Origin: JABSOG01 sp041583135
GTDB lineage: Bacteria > Pseudomonadota > Gammaproteobacteria > Enterobacterales > Alteromonadaceae
Reading direction: 5' to 3'
DNA length: 26,632 nt
NCBI GenBank assembly: GCA_041583135.1
Contig: JBFHGJ010000079.1
Location: 1-26,632, forward strand
Of this stretch, positions 7,601 through 14,900 are shown piece after piece. The notes beneath the pieces were generated by a model. It did not search any database. It saw only the letters and a list, made by a program, of their open reading frames with translations, and was not told where the DNA came from. Numbering within the stretch: the stretch's first letter is position 1; every line of letters begins with the position of its first letter. Position numbers and translations under genes: made by a program.

Positions 7601-8689
7601 TTACTTAATCTCTCTACGGGTCACCGGGAAGCCCAAATGTTGCCAGCCGAATATCCCTTCCCACAACACAGCGGTATTGTTAAAGCCACGGTCGCGAAGT
7701 TGCGAAACCACATGATCCGCCGCCGCTCGCGGGCATGAACAGTAGGCGATGATCTGCACATCTTTAGGCAGGTCTTTAACCACTTCATCAAGGTCTGAAT
7801 AATAAGGCAGTGGCACCGAGCCTGCGATATGGGCGGTTTGCCATACTGAGGTTACCCGAGTATCAAGCAGCACCATTTTACGTTTTTTCTCTAGGGCTTC
7901 GTTGAGATCTTTGGCTGAAACATACAACCCGTCTTTTAGCGCAAAATTCGGATGCTCGCCTTGTGGATTGATGATGTACTCATCTGGTGTCGGCAAGCGT
8001 TGTAGTACCGGCTTTTGCTGCGTCCAACCGCTGGCTCGGCTTCTCAAAAAGGCGGTCACGTTGTCGATGTCTTGGGCCGAGAGTTTCTTTTCAAAAGATG
8101 GCATCGGCGTGCCTTGTCTGCCTTTGCGAATGGCATGACGAATAAACTGGTCGGTATTGTGCGCCAACGCCGATGGGTTACCGAGCGCAGGTGCTGTAAT
8201 ACCCTCGCCTTTTACGCCGTGACAAGCCGTACACTCTTTCATGTAAATAGCCTTACCCTTGGCGACATCGCCTTCAATTGCGTCAGTACTTTTGGTTAAT
8301 CTGTCATAACCCGCCTGCCAGAACAGCCAGTAAGTCAGATCCCAAGTCTCATCAAGCGTCAACGGACCACCCACTTCATCTAAATAGCCGCCCATGGCGG
8401 TGCCTTCACGACCATAGGACATCGGACGCAAGATCTGATGCGGTACACCCGACTCCATCAAGCTCTTTGAACGTAACGACGGCGCATGGTCATTAGCATG
8501 ACCCTCTCTGTCGGCACCATGACACAAGGCGCAGTATTTCTGGTAGTTGGCCGCCGCTCTGGTCGCTTGCGCTTCTGTCAGTTTACGTGGTGGCGCCATG
8601 GTATCGCTGGCCGATACAGCAACACTCCACATACCGGCCAAAAACACGGAACCAAAAATCACCCCTTTGATTTTACTACGCTTTATCAT
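7601..8689 (-). CDS. Exported diheme cytochrome c fused to a rhodanese domain
   Basis: A 362-residue periplasmic protein with an unusual domain order. After a signal peptide (residues 1-28) come two class I cytochrome c domains with heme sites CALCH (53-57) and CTACH (153-157). Probable Met ligands are M99 (GTAMGG) and M196 (GTPMPSF). A rhodanese domain (about 250-358) has the active loop YCSCPRAAADH. The loop carries a C-x-C-P pair (C317, C319) rather than the classic C-x-x-G-x-R. The first cysteine would carry a persulfide or take part in dithiol chemistry, with the hemes as electron acceptors or donors. This is inference. The ATG at 8689 has a good site, AAGGAAAG. It is divergent from the GGDEF gene. 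Sulfur-compound oxidation or a redox relay is plausible, but no sox or tetrathionate genes lie nearby. Confidence 0.88.
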   Translation of the reverse strand: MIKRSKIKGVIFGSVFLAGMWSVAVSASDTMAPPRKLTEAQATRAAANYQKYCALCHGADREGHANDHAPSLRSKSLMESGVPHQILRPMSYGREGTAMGGYLDEVGGPLTLDETWDLTYWLFWQAGYDRLTKSTDAIEGDVAKGKAIYMKECTACHGVKGEGITAPALGNPSALAHNTDQFIRHAIRKGRQGTPMPSFEKKLSAQDIDNVTAFLRSRASGWTQQKPVLQRLPTPDEYIINPQGEHPNFALKDGLYVSAKDLNEALEKKRKMVLLDTRVTSVWQTAHIAGSVPLPYYSDLDEVVKDLPKDVQIIAYCSCPRAAADHVVSQLRDRGFNNTAVLWEGIFGWQHLGFPVTRREIK

Positions 8690-8849
8690 TTTCTTTCCTT
8701 CGCTGCGAATCGCTGTTAAGAAGCCCCAAGACTAACTAAGCCCAGCACTAGACTCAAGGGATATCGTTAAACGGAGAAAAAACACGCCGCAAATTTGCCT
8801 AGGATCACCGCTCCAGTGCAACAAATGCTGGATAAATATCCAATTGTTA

Positions 8850-8879
8850 CTGGCAATATCCTCATAGTGCGAATACAAT
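8850..8879 (+). promoter_or_regulatory. Candidate promoter for the GGDEF gene
   Basis: CTGGCA (8850-8855), 18 bases, then TACAAT (8874-8879) give a plausible sigma-70 promoter. Transcription would start near 8886, about 23 bases before the TTG start codon. The 219-bp divergent region must also hold the promoter of the cytochrome-rhodanese gene, for which I see no convincing boxes. Confidence 0.4.
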
Positions 8880-8908
8880 AACTGCGTTTTGTCTATTCGG
8901 AGCTTAAG

Positions 8909-10099
8909 TTGCGCTTTCAATTTGCCGGATTAAAATCCACCGTTATCAATGTCCTTGCACAAGTTGCGCTGATTGCACTGTTGATACAAACGCAAATCCA
9001 TTGGCAAGATAGGCTTGCGCAGCTTAATTTCGGCGCTTATGGGTTGTTGCTCGTAACCGCTTTGCTCGGCGCCCAATTCAAACGCAGCCGCATCACTTTT
9101 GCCTGTGTGCTGAGCTTGAGTGTTTTGGCCTCGACACAACTGACCTTCAGCCTGCCAAATTGGCTTGATCTGCAACCTCAGTGGCCACTGCTATTTGGGG
9201 CAAGTGTGCTAACCCTGTTAAGTTTTAGTCAAGATAGAGGGCTATTTTCAATACATAGCCTGATCCGAGTCATTGCCATTGCCCTTTGTGGCGGCCTGAG
9301 TTTTGGCTGGCTTTGGCTTATCGGTCATTATCACGATACCTTGGTCAACCTTCCTGTTGTCTCGGCTGTTACTAATGAGCTGGTTTGGCCTATCCCTATA
9401 GCGCTGTTGTTGTGCGCTACGGGCTATCGCGCCATCACCGCCAACGGCCTTAGCCAAGGCGCACTTTTGACCAGCTCGCTGCTGTGGCTGGCCGTCAATC
9501 AACAATGGCTCGACCTGCCTTTGAGCATTGTCATGTTGCTGCTTGGTGTCAATTACTTGCTGTGTATCCTCATCGAATCTTACTTTCTGGCCTATCGCGA
9601 TGATTTGACCGGCCTGCCTACCCGCCGTGCGCTCAATCAATTGGCGCTGTCTTTAGGGCGTAAATATACCGTCGCAATGCTCGATATCGACCACTTTAAG
9701 AAGTTTAATGACACCTATGGTCATGATATCGGTGACCAAGTGCTGAAACTGGTCGCCAGCAAGCTCACCGGCGTCAAAGCCGGTGGCCGCGTCTTTCGCT
9801 ACGGTGGAGAAGAATTTACCCTAGTGTTTCCCGGTAAAACCCCTGATGATGCCATTGCAGCCCTTGATACGCTCAGACAAACTATCGCTGAGTATCAAAT
9901 GGTAGTGAGGACCGCCCAGCGCAGCAATAAAAAAGCTCGCGGTAAAAGTAAGAGCAGCGATAGCAAAACCGTCAGTGTCACCGTTTCTATCGGCGTCGCT
10001 CAAAGGCAAGCCAAGCAGTCTTTTGATCAGTGTTTAAAACAGGCGGATATGGCGCTTTACCGGGCGAAAAAAGCCGGTCGTAATACGGTTTGCAATTGA
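8909..10099 (+). CDS. Membrane-bound GGDEF protein (probable diguanylate cyclase)
   Basis: A 396-residue protein predicted to make cyclic di-GMP from two GTP. The N-terminal half (about 10-225) is strongly hydrophobic, with roughly six or more membrane helices and no recognisable extracellular sensor domain. The GGDEF domain starts at DDLTGLPTRRAL (231), carries the metal/GTP-binding MLDIDHFKKFNDTYGHDIGD, and has an intact active site YGGEEF (299-303). The inhibitory I-site RxxD expected just before it is absent (the four positions read KAGG), so product feedback at that site is unlikely. A Lys/Ser-rich insertion (about 335-352) precedes TVSVTVSIGVA. The start is TTG at 8909, behind CGGAG at 8898-8902 (six-base spacing). 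No ATG nearby would keep the first membrane helix. The low-efficiency start suggests low expression. Confidence 0.87.
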   Translation: MRFQFAGLKSTVINVLAQVALIALLIQTQIHWQDRLAQLNFGAYGLLLVTALLGAQFKRSRITFACVLSLSVLASTQLTFSLPNWLDLQPQWPLLFGASVLTLLSFSQDRGLFSIHSLIRVIAIALCGGLSFGWLWLIGHYHDTLVNLPVVSAVTNELVWPIPIALLLCATGYRAITANGLSQGALLTSSLLWLAVNQQWLDLPLSIVMLLLGVNYLLCILIESYFLAYRDDLTGLPTRRALNQLALSLGRKYTVAMLDIDHFKKFNDTYGHDIGDQVLKLVASKLTGVKAGGRVFRYGGEEFTLVFPGKTPDDAIAALDTLRQTIAEYQMVVRTAQRSNKKARGKSKSSDSKTVSVTVSIGVAQRQAKQSFDQCLKQADMALYRAKKAGRNTVCN

Positions 10100-10156
10100 T
10101 TGGTTTTAACAGGAAAGTCGAGGCTAGACGATGTTGTGCTCCTGCACATCGCCTTA

Positions 10157-10172
10157 CCTAAATCCATTTAGG
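10157..10172. repeat. Short palindrome in the convergent GGDEF/zapC gap
   Basis: CCTAAAT (10157-10163) and ATTTAGG (10166-10172) form a small hairpin between the converging genes. It may support termination of the GGDEF transcript together with the bulged hairpin near 10129-10151 (TGTGC/GCACA). There is no clear U-tract on the + strand. Confidence 0.35.
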
Positions 10173-10177
10173 CAAAC

Positions 10178-10202
10178 CCTCATGCTATACAGTAGCTTGA
10201 GG
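10178..10202 (-). terminator. Probable terminator of the pyrD-zapC unit
   Basis: CCTCATGCTA (10178-10187) pairs with TAGCTTGAGG (10193-10202) with one mismatch around a five-base loop. It lies three bases beyond the zapC stop codon. On the - strand it is followed by GGGTTTGCC, a weak U-tract, and then by the palindrome at 10157-10172. Confidence 0.45.
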
Positions 10203-10204
10203 CA

Positions 10205-10741
10205 CTAGGCGTATTTGAGAGCACGCATTTCTGCGATAGAGAATAGGCGGTCGTTCATCACTTTAATAATGTCGAATTGAGCCATGGTTTTGTCTTCACT
10301 TAACGCCAACGACTCATCAAGCAACATGCAGACACTGGCATTGTCGCTACGCTCAATCACTAAAAAGCGACCGACTTCGACTTCGGAATAAAGCAGCACA
10401 GTCAGTTCATCGACACACTCGCCAAATTGACAGGCACTTTGATTGGTTTTGAAAAACCAGCTTTTCGGCATCATCGGCTTATAGTAACGCTTAACCGCAG
10501 TGGCATTTAAGGCGATCTGAACCGCCTCAGGCACACTCCAGTGTCCGCTACTTTTAAGCTTTTCGCTGATGTCTTCGTAGTAGATGGCATCTTCTAATGA
10601 GAATGCCGTGTCGCTTAACACTTCCATGGTTAACTGCTTTTTATTATAGGCAGTGGTAAAGGCCATTTGTGGGTCAATGTCCAACAACAGGCGCTTGTCA
10701 CCATCTAGCTGCCACTGCCAGTGGTTACTCGGCTGTAACAT
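10205..10741 (-). CDS. zapC: Cell division protein ZapC
   Basis: ZapC binds FtsZ in the cytosol and promotes bundling and stability of the Z ring at midcell. Recognition rests on the overall pattern and on conserved stretches shared with the enterobacterial protein: the opening LQPSNHWQWQLDGDKRLLLDI, the central YKPMMPKSWFF, and the C-terminal IIKVMNDRLFS. Position downstream of pyrD is the arrangement also known in E. coli and related bacteria. The ATG at 10741 (178 residues) is preferred to the in-frame GTG at 10750, because AAGAAAG lies eight bases before the ATG and homologues begin close to this point. It is likely co-transcribed with pyrD across a gap of about 118 bases that holds no strong hairpin. 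Confidence 0.88.
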   Translation of the reverse strand: MLQPSNHWQWQLDGDKRLLLDIDPQMAFTTAYNKKQLTMEVLSDTAFSLEDAIYYEDISEKLKSSGHWSVPEAVQIALNATAVKRYYKPMMPKSWFFKTNQSACQFGECVDELTVLLYSEVEVGRFLVIERSDNASVCMLLDESLALSEDKTMAQFDIIKVMNDRLFSIAEMRALKYA

Positions 10742-10859
10742 GATAATCACTTTCTTGTTGTTTTAGCTCTAACTTCGCATTATAGAGTTAAAACATTGAT
10801 TTTGGTGAAATTTGTATGGAACGTTTTGGACTTTAAAGGCCGCTTCAAATTACGGATCT

Positions 10860-11867
10860 TTATAAGCCGATCACGATCTTTTTGATCAGACTTGGCCCTT
10901 GATAAATGAAGCCGGTATACAATTGTACCAGCTGAGCACCGGCGTCAAACTTGGCTTTGGCCGACGCGGCATCATCGATACCTCCGACACCGATAATTGG
11001 CATTCTATCACCGACTATTTTACGTAGGTTATCAATAACATAGACGCTTTTTTCTTGCACCGGACGACCACTTAATCCCCCGGCTTCTTCGGCATGGGCC
11101 AAGCCTTTTACGGCTTCTCTGTCTAAGGTGGTATTGGTGGCGATGACACCATCTATTTGGTTTTTGATCAGGCTACCGGCGATCTGTTTGATCTCCATAA
11201 GATCGAGATCAGGGGCTATTTTAACCAATAAAGGGACCCGCTTATGATGCTTCGCACCAAGATCTTCTTGTTCGGATCGCAAACTCCCGAGTAGATCGTC
11301 AAGAGCATCGCCATATTGCAGCTCACGTAAGCCCGGCGTATTAGGTGAAGATATGTTGACAGTGATGTAAGTCGCATGAGGATAGACTTTACGCATACAG
11401 TGAATGTAGTCGTCTTTGCCTTTCTCATTTGGGGTGTCTTTATTCTTGCCGATATTTATGCCCAAAATGCCCTCAAAACGCGCCTTTTTGACATTATCGA
11501 CCAGTTTATCCACCCCATCGTTGTTAAAGCCCATGCGATTGATGATGGCATTGGCCTCGGGCAACCGGAACAATCTCGGCTTGGGGTTACCAGCCTGCGG
11601 CCTTGGGGTAACAGTGCCTACTTCAATAAAGCCAAATCCCATTGCAGCAAACGCGTCGATACACTCGCCGTTTTTGTCCAGTCCGGCTGCCAATCCCACG
11701 GGATTTGGAAACTTTAGCCCAAACACTTCAACCGGCTTAAGCGGCTGTTTTTGCCGCCACAACATATCCACGGGCGTATTGGCAAAACGACGGAGATTGT
11801 TGATGGCAAATTCGTGGGTAGTTTCGGCATCCAGTTGAAACAGGACGTTACGGAGCAGACTGTACAT
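10860..11867 (-). CDS. pyrD: Dihydroorotate dehydrogenase (quinone), class 2
   Basis: An FMN enzyme on the inner face of the cytoplasmic membrane. It oxidises dihydroorotate to orotate in pyrimidine synthesis and passes electrons to quinone. The N-terminal helical extension (MYSLLRNVLFQLDAETTHEF) marks the membrane-associated class 2 type. The barrel shows GLAAGLDKNGE, GTVTPRPQAGNPKPRLFRL, INRMGFNNDG, the catalytic-serine segment VNISSPNTPGLR, KIAPDL, ATNTT, and the FMN-phosphate loop IIGVGGIDD. The length of 335 residues is normal for the class. The ATG at 11867 is chosen over the TTG at 11873 because the GAG of the ribosome binding site sits eight bases before the ATG and only two before the TTG. 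The gene is followed by zapC and preceded by gdh on the same strand. Confidence 0.96.
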   Translation of the reverse strand: MYSLLRNVLFQLDAETTHEFAINNLRRFANTPVDMLWRQKQPLKPVEVFGLKFPNPVGLAAGLDKNGECIDAFAAMGFGFIEVGTVTPRPQAGNPKPRLFRLPEANAIINRMGFNNDGVDKLVDNVKKARFEGILGINIGKNKDTPNEKGKDDYIHCMRKVYPHATYITVNISSPNTPGLRELQYGDALDDLLGSLRSEQEDLGAKHHKRVPLLVKIAPDLDLMEIKQIAGSLIKNQIDGVIATNTTLDREAVKGLAHAEEAGGLSGRPVQEKSVYVIDNLRKIVGDRMPIIGVGGIDDAASAKAKFDAGAQLVQLYTGFIYQGPSLIKKIVIGL

Positions 11868-11910
11868 GGGCAATACTCAAAACACGCGGCGGTTATTTTT
11901 AGTGGGCGCT

Positions 11911-11940
11911 ATTGTATAGCAAGGTAAGTGATATTGCCAC
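11911..11940 (-). promoter_or_regulatory. Candidate pyrD promoter
   Basis: On the - strand GTGGCA (11940-11935), 18 bases and TACAAT (11916-11911) make a plausible sigma-70 promoter. The start would be near 11904, about 37 bases before the ATG. The -35 box falls inside the descending arm of the hairpin that follows gdh, so termination and re-initiation would be physically overlapped. Confidence 0.45.
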
Positions 11941-11970
11941 AGTAAGCGCCCTTATGGCGCTAACTGTGGC
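11936..11970 (-). terminator. Hairpin after NAD-GDH
   Basis: The 15-base arms 11936-11950 and 11956-11970 pair with a single mismatch around the loop CTTAT. It begins nine bases past the gdh stop codon. The - strand bases after it (AATATCACTT) are only weakly U-rich, so termination may be partial and pyrD could receive some read-through. Confidence 0.6.
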
Positions 11971-11978
11971 CAATCCGA

Positions 11979-14900
11979 TTAATGTGTCGGATCACAGTTA
12001 TGGCTGAGCAACATCAACTCTCTCAGTGCCACAGAGAACTTAGCGAACTCATGGTTTTGCGAGGTCTTGAACTCAGACAAGATATGACGCCAGCGCACCA
12101 GCAGCGGCTTGTGATCTTGCAGCCATTGTTCAACCACTTCTGCCGCTTCGCCATCACCTGAGCTTGTGCGCACTACCACAGAGGCAATGGCACGTTGTTG
12201 CCAATCAAGCTCCTCACGGTAAGACGCCCTTGCCAATGCTTGCCAGTGGTTTGCCACCTGTTGACGGGTGATCTGCTCTAAGAACCAGTGCAGGTCAAGC
12301 TTAGCGCCTAAGTTGAAGTAGATAGCTGCAATACGTGAAATGCTCGCCTTATCGTTTTCGGCGATTTGGGCGATATCCAATGCCGAGTAGATGGTGCTGA
12401 GCAGCGCGATACGACGGGCAATGTCATCTGGCACATTTTCACGAGAATAAACCAGCTCAGCTGAGAGCAACTGATCTTTTTCGCTTTCAATCAGGAAGTC
12501 TTCCATGTTGTTGTACAACACGTCGAAAGTCGGACGATAGAAGTCGATGCTTTGTTGAATATCCAACGACTTATCGCGATGACGCAAGAACCAGCGTGTC
12601 GCACGACGAACGGTACGACGTAATTCAAACAACATTTGGGTTTGAACAATCGATGGGATCTTGTTGTCCAACGCTTCGATTTGCGCCCAGTATTTCGGCA
12701 TATCGAATACTTCTCTGGCCATAATGTAGCAGAAGGCGATTTCAGAGTGCGACGCACCTGTCTCATCACTCATACGATGTACGAAGTTAAGACCCATGTC
12801 GTTGATCACTTCATTGGCCAACTTGGTGGCAATGATTTCGCTGCGCAGCGGATGCTTGGCCATATGCTCGGCAAAGCGCTCACGCAAGACCTCAGGGAAG
12901 GCATTGATAAGCAGGCGATTGAAGTAAGGATTCTCAGTGATCTCAGGCACGTTCAACCACTCTTTGAGCACCATCTTACCGTAAGAGACCAATACCGAGA
13001 TCTCAGGACGGGTCAAGCCAAGACCGGCGGCACGGCGCTCAGCCAGTTCCTCATCAGTCGGCAAAAACTCAAGCTCACGGTTGAGGCTGCCGTCTTTTTC
13101 CAAAGCCTGTAGGAAACGGATGTGCTCTTTTAAGTGCGCCGTTGCCTGGGATGAGGTAATGGTGATGGTGTGGGTCTGACGATAACAATCGCGCAATACC
13201 AATTTCGATACTTCATCGGTCATATCAAACAGCAGTTGGTCGCGCTGTTTGGTGGTTAACTCTCCATCGTTAACCAAGGCGTTGAGTAAGATCTTGATGT
13301 TGACTTCGTTATCCGAGCAATCAACCCCACCGACGTTATCGATAAAGTCGGTATTGATGCGACCACCGTTGGCAGCAAACTCGATACGGCCTAACTGGGT
13401 CAGACCAAGGTTACCACCTTCACCGAAGATCTTGGCGTTAAGCTCTGAGCCGTTGATACGCAGCGCATCATTGGCACGATCGCCGACTTCAGCATGACTT
13501 TCACGTTTACCTTTGACATAAGTACCGATACCACCGTTCCAAATGAGGTCAACCTTCATGCACAACAAGGCACGAATAAGCTCATTCGGCGCCATTGTCG
13601 CTTTGTCGGTAGCCAACATTTTTTGTAGCTCAGGACTCAGTTTGATTGACTTGGCACTACGTGGGAAAATGCCGCCGCCTTTGGAGATCAACGTTTTATC
13701 GTAATCTTCCCAAGAGGAGCGCGGCAAATCGAACATGCGTTTACGCTCTTTGTAGCTTGCCTCGGTATCCGGCGTTGGGTCAATAAAGATATGCATGTGG
13801 TTAAAGGCTGCAACCAGTTTGGTTTGTTCAGACAACAACATACCATTACCGAATACATCCCCTGCCATATCACCGATAGCCAAACAGGTAAACGGCGTGG
13901 TTTGACAGTCTACGCCCAGTTCACGGAAGTGGCGTTTAACCGACTCCCATGCACCTTTGGCGGTGATCCCCATTTTCTTATGGTCATAACCGACTGAGCC
14001 GCCAGAAGCAAAGGCATCGCCCAACCAGAAGTTATACTCTTGTGAAATACCGTTGGCGATATCCGAGAAGGTCGCAGTGCCTTTGTCGGCAGCCACAACC
14101 AGATAGGTATCGTCTTCATCGCGGCGGACCACATCTTGTGGCGGTAGCACTTCACCGGCAACGATGTTGTCGGTAATATCCAACAAACCACGAATAAAGG
14201 TGCGATAACATGCCTTGCCTTCTTCAAACAAGGCATCACGGCCACCACCGGTAGGCAGCTTCTTACAGACGAACCCCCCTTTGGCGCCAACTGGCACGAT
14301 AACGGTGTTTTTAACCTGTTGCGCTTTAACCAAGCCGAGGATCTCTGTACGGAAATCTTCACGACGGTCAGACCAGCGCAGACCACCACGGGCCACTTTA
14401 CCGCCGCGCAAGTGGACACCTTCCACTCGTGGCGAGTAGACGAAGATCTCATACTTCGGCAATGGCAACGGCATTTCAGGAATTTGCTCCGGCAAGACTT
14501 TAAACGAGATATACGGCTTAAAGTTGCCTTGGGCATCTTTTTGGAAGTAGTTGGTACGCTGTGTGGCGGTGATCATTTCGATGTAACGGCGAATGATGCG
14601 GTCGTCATCGAGATTGGCCACCAATTCCAACTGTTCAATCAAATCGGCTAAGCATTTTTCAACCTTACCGCTGGAATCGGCCAGCTTAGGATCGAACATA
14701 TATTTGAACAACTTCACCAACAGCGCCGAAATGTGTGGGTAGTTCGAGAAGATGTCTTCGATGTAGCTTTGCGAGAAAGTACCGCCGATTTGGCGTAAAT
14801 ACTTAGCATAGGCACGAATAATCGACGCTTCACGACCGGTTAAGTTGGCACCAAGCACCAAGCGATTAAAGCCGTCGTCTTCCAAATCGCCGTTCCAAAC

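Noticed and set aside
8732..8920. 62-residue frame on the - strand across the divergent promoter region
   Set aside because: Overlaps the start of the GGDEF gene and both expected promoters, with no recognisable protein features.
13910..14536. 208-residue alternative frame inside NAD-GDH
   Set aside because: Same-strand out-of-frame shadow of the conserved catalytic core, rich in Arg and Ser, with no start signals.
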